Shown in pieces: positions 15,887 to 24,095 of a stretch of DNA of 64,000 bases. The notes beneath the pieces were generated by a model that had not been told where the DNA came from, did not search any database, and saw nothing but the letters and a program-made list of their open reading frames with translations. Each line of letters starts with the position of its first letter. Positions within the stretch are counted from its first letter, which is position 1. This DNA is from Oribacterium sp. (GTDB lineage: Bacteria; Bacillota_A; Clostridia; Lachnospirales; Lachnospiraceae). The DNA lies in NCBI GenBank assembly GCA_004554245.1, contig SFND01000004.1, positions 40,659 through 104,658 on the forward strand, given 5' to 3'. The translations under genes were made by a program, and so were the position numbers.

Positions 15887-16369
15887 ATGAGAGAGAAGAT
15901 TCTTGCAATTATCGAAAAAAATTCACGTCTGACCACAAAGGACATCGCCGATATCCTCGGTGAGAATGAGGAGAGAGTGAAGGCAGAAATCGAGAGTATG
16001 GAGCAGGAGGGCATCATCTGCGGCTATCATACGCTCATCAACTGGGACAAGACCGCCGACGAGCGTGTCGATGCGCTGATCGAGGTGAAGGTGACACCGC
16101 AGCGTGGACAGGGCTTCGACTCCATCGCCCAGCGTATCTATCAGTATGATGAGGTGGATGCGGTGTACCTCATGTCCGGATCCTTCGATTTCACCGTGAT
16201 GATCAAGGGCAGAACCATGAAGGAGGTGGCACTGTTCGTTTCCGAGAAGCTGTCTCCGATGGATTCCGTCCTGTCCACCGCGACGCATTTCGTGCTGAGA
16301 AAGTATAAGGATCACGGCACCGTCATCGAGCAGCCGCGTGTTGACGAGAGAATGAAGGTGTCCTTATGA
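15887..16369 (+). CDS. Lrp/AsnC-family transcriptional regulator
   Basis: 160 residues: an N-terminal helix-turn-helix (LTTKDIADILGENEERVKAEIESMEQEGIICGYHTLINWDK), then a RAM/ACT-type ligand-binding domain (ALIEVKVTPQRGQGFDSIAQRI...VYLMSGSFDFTVMIKGRTMKEV). Lrp-type proteins sense amino acids. Overlap by four bases (ATGA) with the aminotransferase gene implies that it regulates its own operon in response to an amino acid. Confidence 0.93.
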   Translation: MREKILAIIEKNSRLTTKDIADILGENEERVKAEIESMEQEGIICGYHTLINWDKTADERVDALIEVKVTPQRGQGFDSIAQRIYQYDEVDAVYLMSGSFDFTVMIKGRTMKEVALFVSEKLSPMDSVLSTATHFVLRKYKDHGTVIEQPRVDERMKVSL

Positions 16370-17529
16370 GAAGTCCATTAAATGATCGAATTACAGAAAT
16401 CCAGCCGAGCGGCATCCGTAAGTTCTTCGACATCGTGTCGGAGATGGAGGATGCGATTTCCCTCGGTGTCGGCGAGCCGGATTTCGATACCCCGTGGCAT
16501 GTACGTGAAGAGGGTATCCACTCCCTCGAGATGGGCCGTACCTTCTATACGTCCAATGCTGGCTTAAAGGAACTGCGTGTTGAGATTTCAAACTACGTAA
16601 ACCGCCGCTTCGGTGTGAGCTATGACCCGCTGAGTGAGTGCATGGTCACCGTCGGTGGCTCCGAGGCGATCGACCTCGCGATGCGCTGCATGCTGAATCC
16701 GGGTGATGAGGTCCTCATCCCGCAGCCGAGCTACGTTTCCTACACCCCGTGTGCCATCATGGCGGGTGGTGTGCCGGTGCCGATCGAGCTCGAAGAGAAG
16801 GACGAGTTCCGTCTGACCCCGGAGAAGCTTCTCGAGAAGATCACGCCGAAGACGAAGCTCCTCGTGCTGCCGTTCCCGAACAACCCGACCGGTGCCATCA
16901 TGGAGAAGGAGGACCTCGAGAAGCTCGTCCCGATCATCGAGGAGCATGACCTCTATGTCCTCTCCGATGAGATCTATGCAGAGCTTACCTACAAGGGCGA
17001 GATGCACAGTATCATCGAGTTCCCGGGTATGCGCGATCGTACCGTATACATCAACGGCTTTTCGAAGGCCTACGCGATGACCGGCTGGCGTCTCGGCTAC
17101 TGCTGTGCACCGAAGCCGATCCTCCGGCAGATTCTGAAGCTGCACCAGTTCGCCATCATGTGCGCACCGACGACCTCGCAGTATGCTGCCGTCGAGGCAC
17201 TGAAGAACGGCGATGAAGATATCGCCCGCATGCGCGAGGCCTATGACCAGCGCCGTCGTTTTCTTGTGACGCGTCTTCGCGACATGGGCATGGACTGCTT
17301 CGAGCCGTATGGCGCATTCTATGTCTTCCCGTCCATCAAGCGCTTTGGCATGAGCTCCGAGGAGTTTGCGAACCGCCTGCTTCAGGAGGAGAAGGTCGCG
17401 ATCGTCCCAGGTACTGCCTTCGGTGACTGTGGAGAGGGCTTCATGCGTATCTCCTACGCATACTCCATCGATGACCTGAAGAAGGCGCTCGACCGTATCG
17501 AAGCCTTCGTGCGCAATTTTCGGAGGTGA
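16366..17529 (+). CDS. PLP-dependent class I aminotransferase
   Basis: 387 residues of fold-type I. The PLP-binding lysine lies in FSKAYAMTGWRLGY; LPFPNNPTGAIM and LSDEIYAELTY are the usual substrate and PLP contacts; C-terminal FMRISYAYS contains the carboxylate-binding Arg. It is closest in look to the PatA/aspartate-aromatic group that is often paired with an Lrp regulator in Firmicutes. The exact amino acid is not determinable. It is translationally coupled to the regulator upstream. Confidence 0.9.
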   Translation: MRSPLNDRITEIQPSGIRKFFDIVSEMEDAISLGVGEPDFDTPWHVREEGIHSLEMGRTFYTSNAGLKELRVEISNYVNRRFGVSYDPLSECMVTVGGSEAIDLAMRCMLNPGDEVLIPQPSYVSYTPCAIMAGGVPVPIELEEKDEFRLTPEKLLEKITPKTKLLVLPFPNNPTGAIMEKEDLEKLVPIIEEHDLYVLSDEIYAELTYKGEMHSIIEFPGMRDRTVYINGFSKAYAMTGWRLGYCCAPKPILRQILKLHQFAIMCAPTTSQYAAVEALKNGDEDIARMREAYDQRRRFLVTRLRDMGMDCFEPYGAFYVFPSIKRFGMSSEEFANRLLQEEKVAIVPGTAFGDCGEGFMRISYAYSIDDLKKALDRIEAFVRNFRR

Positions 17530-17531
17530 AT

Positions 17532-18854
17532 ATGGCCTGGTATGACAGTGCTGTTTTTTATCATATGTATCCGCTCGGCATGGTGGGTGCCGAGAAGCAG
17601 AACGATGGCGGAGAGATCCGTCGACGCTTTTCTGAGCTCGACGCCTTCATCCCGTACCTGAAGGTGCTCGGCTGCGATGCCATCTACATCGGCCCGCTCT
17701 TCGAGTCCGGCAGTCATGGCTACGACACCACGGATTATAAAACCGTCGATCGTCGATTGGGGACCAATGCAGACTTCCGCCACTTAGTGGATACAGCGCA
17801 TAATTACGGCATCCGTGTCGTCGTCGATGCCGTGTTCAACCACACCGGTCGTGGCTTCTTCGCGTTTAAGGATATCCAGGAGAAGGGCTGGGACAGTGCG
17901 TATAAGGACTGGTACAAGGGCGTTGGTTTCGATGGCGGTTCCCCATGGGGCGACCGCTTCCACTACAGTGCATGGCGCGGTGCCTGGGAGCTCCCGGAGC
18001 TGAACTTCAACTGCGAGGGCGTCCGTAAATATCTGATTGATGTCGTGCAGTACTGGATCGATACCTTCGACATCGATGGTCTCCGTCTCGACTGTGCCGA
18101 CGTGCTCGATATGGGCTTCCAGCATACGCTTCGCTACTTCACGAACCAGATGAAGCCGGAGTTCTGGCTGATGGGCGAGGTGATCCACGGTGAGTATGCA
18201 CGCTGGGTCAATCCGGAGACCCTGCACTCGGTGACGAACTACGAGCTGCATAAGTCGATCTACAGTGGCTTCAACAGTCATAACTTTTTTGAGATCGCGC
18301 ATAATGTGAACCGTAATCTTACGATCGGACGGGATCTGTATCTCTTCCTCGAGAACCATGATGTGGATCGTATCGCGTCGAAGCTCGAAAATAAGAACAA
18401 TCTCCGCCCATGCTATATGGCGATGTTTACCCTGCCGGGTAAGCCGTCCATCTACTATGGTGGCGAGTTCGGCCTCGAGGGTGTGAAGCAGGGACCGGAT
18501 GATTCACCGCTGCGTCCTTCCATCGACCTCGATGAGATGAAGCCGAACGACTTCACCTCCTATGTTGCGAAGCTCGCGGAGATCCATGGCAAGAACTCGG
18601 AGCTCCACATGGGCCAGTATAAGGAGCTGTATCTCCAGAACCGTCAGTGGGCCTACGCCCGCGTGGACCATAACAGTGCGGTTGTGACGGCGCTCAACAA
18701 CGATGAGCAGCCGGCCGTGTTCTATGTGACCCTTCCGATGAAGGCGGAGCTTGCCTTTGACCTGCAGACCGAGGAGACGATCCCGATCGAGCCGGATAAC
18801 CGTATCATGATCCGTCTCGAGGCAAACGCCGGCCGGATGATCAAGGTGAAATAG
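17532..18854 (+). CDS. GH13 alpha-amylase family protein, cytoplasmic
   Basis: 440 residues from the ATG at 17532, six bases after CGGAGG; a GTG two codons earlier overlaps that site. The (beta/alpha)8 fold shows the GH13 conserved regions VDAVFNHTG (I), DGLRLDCADV with nucleophile Asp (II), GEVIHGEY with acid/base Glu (III) and LENHDVDRI (IV). No signal peptide, so it acts on intracellular oligosaccharides. Its place behind an Lrp regulator and aminotransferase is unusual. glgB lies just downstream, suggesting glycogen or maltodextrin metabolism. Confidence 0.9.
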   Translation: MAWYDSAVFYHMYPLGMVGAEKQNDGGEIRRRFSELDAFIPYLKVLGCDAIYIGPLFESGSHGYDTTDYKTVDRRLGTNADFRHLVDTAHNYGIRVVVDAVFNHTGRGFFAFKDIQEKGWDSAYKDWYKGVGFDGGSPWGDRFHYSAWRGAWELPELNFNCEGVRKYLIDVVQYWIDTFDIDGLRLDCADVLDMGFQHTLRYFTNQMKPEFWLMGEVIHGEYARWVNPETLHSVTNYELHKSIYSGFNSHNFFEIAHNVNRNLTIGRDLYLFLENHDVDRIASKLENKNNLRPCYMAMFTLPGKPSIYYGGEFGLEGVKQGPDDSPLRPSIDLDEMKPNDFTSYVAKLAEIHGKNSELHMGQYKELYLQNRQWAYARVDHNSAVVTALNNDEQPAVFYVTLPMKAELAFDLQTEETIPIEPDNRIMIRLEANAGRMIKVK

Positions 18855-18916
18855 TACTGTGCGTGATGAGACGACCGAAGGGCTGTCACCAGAAGCACAG
18901 TACTCCGGGCGTCTCA
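18853..18916. repeat. short palindromic repeat of the CCGGAGGG/GCACAGTA family
   Basis: Nested inverted arms AGTACTGTGC/GCACAGTACT (18853-18862, 18895-18904) and TGAGACG/CGTCTCA (18867-18873, 18910-18916). The stretch GGGCTGTCACCAGAAGCACAGTACTCCG (28 bases from 18880) resembles the left arm of the giant repeats and the element at 45034. Confidence 0.6.
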
Positions 18917-18961
18917 AATCAAACAGACAAAAAACAGGAATGTGTCAATTAATAAACGCCG

Positions 18962-19020
18962 TTATACAATATGGTAAAAATGTCAAAACGAGGGGAAAAT
19001 CCCCTCGTTTTGTTGTATAA
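18962..19020. terminator. hairpin upstream of glgB, terminator-like
   Basis: Core stem AAAACGAGGGG/CCCCTCGTTTT with a short A-rich loop, then TGTTG, enclosed by outer arms TTATACAA (18962-18969) and TTGTATAA (19013-19020). A TATAAT lies at 19016-19021, so a glgB promoter may overlap its right arm. Confidence 0.6.
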
Positions 19021-19053
19021 TATGATCACGACAAAATATAAACGGAGGACATC

Positions 19054-21135
19054 ATGGCCACCAGATCCAGGAAAGCAAAACCGGCCGGAAGTACAAAACC
19101 GGCCACAGGCGATACACAGAAAACCACGGTAAAAAAGAACGCGCGGAAGACCGCGAAAGCGGTTGCGCCGGCGGCACACAAGAGTGCAGCGAAGAAAGAG
19201 GAGCAGAGGCCGGTGACGAGCGCTTCGCCGGAAGCATTGGACCCGGTCTTCATCACCGAGCTCGATCGCTACCTCTTCGGCGAGGGCCGTAATTATAAGA
19301 TTTATGAGAAGATGGGTGCGCACCCGGCGACGCTGCACGGAAAGAAGGGTATGCACTTTGCGGTCTGGGCACCGCATGCGAAGGCCGTTTCCATCGTCTG
19401 TGACCGGAACGCGTGGGATGTGGAGGCGAACTATATGCTTCCGCTCGAGACCAGCGGCATCTACGAGGGCTTCATCGAGGGCATGGGCTTCGGTGAGATT
19501 TACAAGTTTGCGATTCATACACAGCGTGGCGACATCCTGTATAAGGCGGATCCGTATGCATTTTCCGCAGAGTTCCGTCCGGGTACGGCATCGATGACCG
19601 CAGATCTCTCGGGCTATGGCTGGGGAGACCAGAGCTGGATGAGTACGCGCGCGAAGACGCCGACCTTCGCACAGCCGATGGCGATTTATGAGTGTCATCT
19701 CGGCTCCTGGCGGAAGAAGAACCGCGAGGAGAAAAACGGCTTCTATACCTATACGGAGGCGGCACATGAGCTCGCGGAGTACTGTAACGATATGGGCTAC
19801 ACCCACGTGGAGCTGATGGGAATCGCAGAGCATCCGCTTGACGCCAGCTGGGGATATCAGGTGACCGGCTATTTCGCACCGACGAGCCGTCATGGCTCTC
19901 CGAGGGAGTTCATGTACCTGGTGGATTATCTTCACCAGCATGGCATCGGCGTGATCCTCGACTGGGTACCGGCACACTTCCCGAAGGATGCGCAGGGACT
20001 GGCGGATTTCGACGGTACCCCGACCTATGAGTATGCCGACCCGCGGAAGGGTGAGCATCCGGACTGGGGCACGAAGATCTTTGATTACGGTAAGAATGAG
20101 GTACAGAACTTCCTCATCGGAAACGCGTTGTACTGGTATGACGAGTATCACATCGACGGACTCCGTGTCGATGCGGTGGCGTCCATGCTCTACCTCGACT
20201 ATGGCCGCAAGGATGGCGAGTGGGTACCGAACAAGTACGGCGGAAACGGAAACCTCGAGGCCATCGAGTTCTTCAAGCATCTGAACTCCCTCATCCTCGG
20301 TCGGAAGGACGGCAGCATCATCATCGCAGAGGAGTCGACGGCATGGCCGAAGGTGACGGCGGCGCCGGAGTATGACGGCCTCGGCTTCACCTACAAGTGG
20401 AACATGGGCTGGATGCATGACTTCCTCGACTATATGAAGCTGGATCCGTACTTCCGTAAGGGGGCACATAACAAGATGACCTTCGGTATGAGCTATGCTT
20501 CCTCCGAGAAGTTCATCCTGGTGCTGAGCCACGACGAGGTCGTCCATCTCAAGTGTTCGATGATCAACAAGATGCCGGGTCTCTATGAGGATAAGTTCCG
20601 AAACTTAAAGTGCGGCTACCTCTTCATGTTCGGTCACGCCGGCAAGAAGCTTCTCTTTATGGGACAGGATTTCGCACAGCTTCACGAGTGGGATGAGAAG
20701 GTCGCCCTCGACTGGTACCTCACCGAGGAGCCGGAGCACAGGGGCGTGCAGAATTTCATGCGTGATCTCCTCCATATGTACCGGAAGTACCCGGCGATGT
20801 GGGAGCAGGACGACAGCTGGGAGGGCTTCGAGTGGATCAATGCGGACGACGCCGACCGCTCGATCTTCAGCTTCATCCGGAAGGATCATACCGGAAAGAA
20901 CAGCCTTGTCTTCGTCGTCAACATGACCCCGGTGGAGCGTCCGGACTATGCGGTCGGTGTTCCGACGCGCGGCCGTTATACGCTGATTTTCGATGAAAAC
21001 GGCGCCGTCAGCTCGAAGGACGGACGGAAGAATGCCTACCAGGCGAAGAAGGGCGAGTGTGATGGAAGACCATACCACGTCGCGTACCCGCTCCCGGCGT
21101 ATGGCTGTGCCGTCTTCCGCTTCCAGTATCATTGA
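19054..21135 (+). CDS. glgB: 1,4-alpha-glucan branching enzyme with Lys/Ala-rich N-terminal tail
   Basis: 693 residues. It moves segments of alpha-1,4 chains to alpha-1,6 positions in glycogen. After an N-terminal CBM48-like domain (KKGMHFAVWAPHAKAVSIV), the GH13 core shows VILDWVPAHF, DGLRVDAVASMLY (nucleophile Asp), IIAEESTAWP (acid/base Glu) and LSHDEVVH, with the GlgB-typical YLDYGRKDGEWVPNKYGGN. Residues 1-58 are an odd basic tail (repeats of KPA, KKNARKTAK, AAHKSAAKK). The start has GGAGG. No other glg genes are adjacent apart from the GH13 gene upstream. Confidence 0.93.
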   Translation: MATRSRKAKPAGSTKPATGDTQKTTVKKNARKTAKAVAPAAHKSAAKKEEQRPVTSASPEALDPVFITELDRYLFGEGRNYKIYEKMGAHPATLHGKKGMHFAVWAPHAKAVSIVCDRNAWDVEANYMLPLETSGIYEGFIEGMGFGEIYKFAIHTQRGDILYKADPYAFSAEFRPGTASMTADLSGYGWGDQSWMSTRAKTPTFAQPMAIYECHLGSWRKKNREEKNGFYTYTEAAHELAEYCNDMGYTHVELMGIAEHPLDASWGYQVTGYFAPTSRHGSPREFMYLVDYLHQHGIGVILDWVPAHFPKDAQGLADFDGTPTYEYADPRKGEHPDWGTKIFDYGKNEVQNFLIGNALYWYDEYHIDGLRVDAVASMLYLDYGRKDGEWVPNKYGGNGNLEAIEFFKHLNSLILGRKDGSIIIAEESTAWPKVTAAPEYDGLGFTYKWNMGWMHDFLDYMKLDPYFRKGAHNKMTFGMSYASSEKFILVLSHDEVVHLKCSMINKMPGLYEDKFRNLKCGYLFMFGHAGKKLLFMGQDFAQLHEWDEKVALDWYLTEEPEHRGVQNFMRDLLHMYRKYPAMWEQDDSWEGFEWINADDADRSIFSFIRKDHTGKNSLVFVVNMTPVERPDYAVGVPTRGRYTLIFDENGAVSSKDGRKNAYQAKKGECDGRPYHVAYPLPAYGCAVFRFQYH

Positions 21136-21164
21136 GCCGGTATAGATAAAAAGTTATAACGGGA

Positions 21165-21190
21165 AAATTTGTTATTAATTTAACAAATTT
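21165..21190. promoter_or_regulatory. AT-rich perfect inverted repeat, possible operator
   Basis: AAATTTGTTA (21165-21174) and TAACAAATTT (21181-21190) with a 6-base spacer, 60 bases before the kinase-like gene. No T-run, so an operator is as likely as a terminator for glgB. Confidence 0.4.
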
Positions 21191-21250
21191 GTATTCCTTT
21201 TATCATGAAGTGTAGTAAAATAGACTCATACTTAAAAAAGGAGAACAACT

Positions 21251-22000
21251 ATGGCTAGAGAATTATTATCGAAAAAAGCGGGCAAGAGTGTTTATCGCGA
21301 TGGTGATAAGATTCTGAAGATTTTTGAAAAGTCGTTTGACAAGTCAGAAGTTTTTCATGAAGCCTTCGCCCATGCACGTGTAGAGACCATCGAAGGCCTC
21401 CATGTACCGAAGATTCTCGGAATCTACGAGGAGGATGGCCAGTGGGTGATCGAGCGTGAGTACATCGCCGGTAAGACACTCGAGGAGCTCATGAAGGAGC
21501 ATCCGGAGAAGAAGAACGAGTACATCGCACAGATGGTCGATCTTCAGATGCTGATGTTCACGAAGAAGGCTCCGCTGCTTCAGAAGCTGCGCGATAAGCT
21601 GACCTACCAGATCAATGGCCTCAACACCATCGATGCAAGCACGCGTTATGAGCTCCTGACCCGTCTCGAGTCCATGCCGAAGCACTTCAAGCTCCTGCAC
21701 GGTGATTTCCGCCCGGATAACATCATCGTCGCAGAGGATGGCACGATGTACCTCATCGACTGGGTACATGCCACCCAGGGTAACGCAAGCGCCGACGTAG
21801 CGAGAACCTATACGACACTCTACCTCGAGGATCGGGATGCGGCAGAGCAGTACTATCAGGATTTCTGCGCGAAGACCAACACCGACAAGGGCTATGTGCA
21901 CAAGTGGCTTCCGATCGTCGCCGCTGCGAACCTTACGAAGCAGCGTCCGGAGGAGAAGGAGATCCTCGAGAGCTGGCTCAATGTCGCCGACCTGATGTAA
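21251..22000 (+). CDS. APH/choline-kinase-fold small-molecule phosphotransferase
   Basis: 249 residues with the aminoglycoside-phosphotransferase fold: an N-lobe ending in the hinge VIEREYIAGKTLEEL, the catalytic loop LLHGDFRPDNIIV (HGDxxxxN) and the metal-binding YLIDWVHATQGNASADVART. These proteins phosphorylate small hydroxylated substrates; nothing here indicates resistance. The substrate is unknown. The gene is monocistronic with AAAAAGGAG upstream and a terminator at 22092. Confidence 0.8.
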   Translation: MARELLSKKAGKSVYRDGDKILKIFEKSFDKSEVFHEAFAHARVETIEGLHVPKILGIYEEDGQWVIEREYIAGKTLEELMKEHPEKKNEYIAQMVDLQMLMFTKKAPLLQKLRDKLTYQINGLNTIDASTRYELLTRLESMPKHFKLLHGDFRPDNIIVAEDGTMYLIDWVHATQGNASADVARTYTTLYLEDRDAAEQYYQDFCAKTNTDKGYVHKWLPIVAAANLTKQRPEEKEILESWLNVADLM

Positions 22001-22091
22001 TCCGCACCGCCTTCGGCACCGGTAGCATAAGCGCACGGTCCGAAGACCTGCAGTTCTGATTGACAGACATCCGAAAAACAGAATATGATAA

Positions 22092-22126
22092 GAAGCGCTG
22101 ACGTGATAAACGCCAGCGCTTTTTTG
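22092..22126 (+). terminator. intrinsic terminator after the APH-fold kinase gene
   Basis: Stem AAGCGCTG(ACGT)/(ACG)CCAGCGCTT followed by TTTTTT. Confidence 0.8.
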
Positions 22127-22141
22127 AATTTTAGAATTTTT

Positions 22142-22214
22142 TAATGGGGTCAGACCCCCTTAAGATTTCTTTACGAAAGTCTTAAGGCAATCGTAAGGGG
22201 GTCAGACCCCATTA
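22142..22214. repeat. inverted repeat with paired GGGGTCAGACCCC palindromes
   Basis: Two 21-base arms, 22142-22162 and 22194-22214, are perfect inverted copies; each contains the 13-base near-palindrome GGGGTCAGACCCC. The loop holds a further hairpin CTTAAGA...TCTTAAG, and TTTACGAAAG recurs just before the tcdA ribosome site. Such GGGGTCAGACCCC motifs occur at the ends of mobile or REP-like elements in many bacteria. Confidence 0.7.
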
Positions 22215-22241
22215 CGATTTTCTTACGAAAGAGGAGAATTT

Positions 22242-23009
22242 ATGCCAGATCAGTTTTCGAGAACCCGTCTCCTTCTGGGTGCAAAGGCCGTGGATGTCTT
22301 ACAGCACGCCCGCGTCATCGTCTTCGGTGTCGGCGGCGTCGGCGGTTTCGCAGTTGAGGCCCTCGCGCGCGCCGGCGTCGGCACGATCGACCTCGTGGAT
22401 AATGATACCGTCTGTCTCACGAATATCAACCGTCAGATCATCGCCACCCACCAGACCGTCGGGCGCTATAAAACCGAGGTGATGGCAGAACGCATCCATG
22501 ACATCAACCCGGATTGCGTCGTCCATCGACACGAGTGCTTTTTCCTGCCGGAAACCAGTGCGGAATTCCATTTCGAGGAGTATGATTACGTCATCGATGC
22601 GGTCGATACCGTGACGGCGAAGATCCAGCTCGTCATGGCCTGTCAGGCAGCCGGTACGCCGATCATCAGCAGCATGGGCGCCGGTAATAAGCTTGATCCT
22701 ACGAAATTCCAGGTCGCGGACATCTATCAGACCTCGATCGACCCGCTCGCCCGCGTCATGCGCAGAGAACTGAAGAAGCGCAATGTGAAGCATCTGAAGG
22801 TCGTATACTCCACGGAAGAAGCATTGACCCCGCTCGTGGAAGAGGAGGATCCTGTCTCCGCCGAGGAAATATCACCGGATGTCGAGCACATCAGCGGGCG
22901 CCGCTCGACCCCGGGCTCCGTCGCGTTTGTACCCTCCGTCGCCGGACTGATCATCGGTGGAGAGGTGATCAAGGATCTCACGAAGGAAGCGCAGAGCGCA
23001 TTACGTTAA
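22242..23009 (+). CDS. tcdA: tRNA threonylcarbamoyladenosine dehydratase
   Basis: 255 residues, E1/ThiF-fold ATPase that cyclises t6A37 of tRNA to ct6A. The nucleotide-binding GVGGVGGFAVEALARAGVG, the adenylation residues DNDTVCLTNINRQI and the TcdA-specific ending (GSVAFVPSVAGLIIGGEVIKDL) are visible. It differs from ThiF/MoeB in lacking zinc CxxC pairs. AGAGGAG precedes the ATG; the preceding repeat lies only 27 bases away. Confidence 0.92.
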   Translation: MPDQFSRTRLLLGAKAVDVLQHARVIVFGVGGVGGFAVEALARAGVGTIDLVDNDTVCLTNINRQIIATHQTVGRYKTEVMAERIHDINPDCVVHRHECFFLPETSAEFHFEEYDYVIDAVDTVTAKIQLVMACQAAGTPIISSMGAGNKLDPTKFQVADIYQTSIDPLARVMRRELKKRNVKHLKVVYSTEEALTPLVEEEDPVSAEEISPDVEHISGRRSTPGSVAFVPSVAGLIIGGEVIKDLTKEAQSALR

Positions 23010-23132
23010 ATATGCATGAATTTTTCACAGATTTTGCATGGAAAGCTGTACATACAATTCGTAAAAAGCATGATAAGATGATAACAGTATTTTGTATCCG
23101 TGATAGAGCGGATGCATACGTATGGGGGGAAA

Positions 23133-23783
23133 ATGAGAGCACCATCAAATCTGAAGGATTTCGTATATAAAAGTATAGAGGCGGATCTCTTGGCCGGAAA
23201 TCTGCATTCCGGAGATATCATCAATGAGAAGGATCTGGTGGAAAAGTACGGCGTAAGCAAGTCACCGGTGCGCGATGCGCTGATCGCGATGTGTGCCGAT
23301 GGTATCCTGAAAAGCATCCCGCGTTATGGATATGAAGTGATCACCTATTCGGTAGAGGATGTTTACTCCATGCTGCAGTTCCGTCTCGTTTTAGAGAGTG
23401 GCTTTCTGAAGCAGCGCATCGTAACCTTAACGGATCGTCAGATCGATGAGCTGGAAACGCTCAATGTTGACTGCCAGAATGATGACAGAACACCGTTTGA
23501 GCACTGGGCTGCGAATGAGAACTTTCACTTAAAGCTGATGAGCTTCTGGCATAACGACTATGCCCTTCAGGAACTGCGCCTTACGATGCACCGTCTCACA
23601 CGTGCGTATGCACAGTTCTACTGGAACAGCAACCGGGATGTTCTTCTGTCTCGTGATACGGAACATCATACCGATATCATCGAGAGTCTTCGCAAGAAGG
23701 ATGCAGATGAAGCCATCCGTTTTATCAGTATGGATCTGCATAATTTCGGCGGCTTCGAAGATTTCTTCCGGCAGGCGAGATAG
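23133..23783 (+). CDS. GntR-family regulator, FadR/FCD subgroup
   Basis: 217 residues from the ATG at 23133, directly after GGGGGG; the longer in-frame start at 23100 is less likely. The N-terminal winged helix (LKDFVYKSIEADLLAGNLHSGDIINEKDLVEKYGVSKSPVRDALIAM) is classical GntR. The C-terminal all-helical FCD domain keeps metal-binding histidines (NENFHLKLM, EHHTDIIESLR). Ligands are usually small organic acids or amino acids. The L-cysteine desulfidase gene downstream is a plausible but unproven target. Confidence 0.9.
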   Translation: MRAPSNLKDFVYKSIEADLLAGNLHSGDIINEKDLVEKYGVSKSPVRDALIAMCADGILKSIPRYGYEVITYSVEDVYSMLQFRLVLESGFLKQRIVTLTDRQIDELETLNVDCQNDDRTPFEHWAANENFHLKLMSFWHNDYALQELRLTMHRLTRAYAQFYWNSNRDVLLSRDTEHHTDIIESLRKKDADEAIRFISMDLHNFGGFEDFFRQAR

Positions 23784-23836
23784 CGGCCGCTGTTTTTCTG
23801 ATTTTACAGGAAGAAAAATATGGTAAACAGCTGTAT

Positions 23837-23883
23837 GCGGTATGTATTTGTATAAAAAGTACAAATGCATACCGCTCTTTTTA
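23837..23883 (+). terminator. intrinsic terminator after the GntR gene
   Basis: Long stem GCGGTATG(T)ATTTGTA/TACAAAT(G)CATACCGC with loop TAAAAAG, then TCTTTTTAT. Confidence 0.85.
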
Positions 23884-23897
23884 TCTGTTTTTACGAA

Positions 23898-23925
23898 TTG
23901 CACAATCGAATCTATATGGTATTAT
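23898..23925 (+). promoter_or_regulatory. promoter for the cysteine desulfidase gene
   Basis: TTGCAC (23898-23903), 16 bases, TATTAT (23920-23925). The leader of about 165 bases contains direct repeats of GGTTATTA and an open frame rich in TTA/CTA leucine codons (23952-24050) without a ribosome site. The gap 23784-24095 holds only these and the terminator. Confidence 0.5.
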
Positions 23926-24095
23926 TGAATTTATCAAAGCTGATAATATTAATGATGTGGTTATTGCTACGGTTATTATTACGGTTATTACCACGAACAG
24001 TGAAAATGCACATACAGAAGATAAAAAAATATGTGTGCACAGGAGCATAGCACGATTCCGGAAGGTGAATCGCATGACGAAGGAGGAAGAGGATT

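Noticed and set aside
18949..20547. Minus-strand open frame of 532 codons opposite glgB
   Set aside because: Shadow of glgB; no promoter, ribosome site or domain, and it runs through the upstream terminator hairpin.
21251..22000. Aminoglycoside resistance gene
   Set aside because: Only the general kinase fold and HGDxxxxN loop are present; Clostridia have many such kinases with other substrates, and no mobile context is seen.
23960..23992. Short tandem repeat of GGTTATTA type as a phase-variable tract
   Set aside because: The units are imperfect, few and not in a plausible coding or promoter spacer position.
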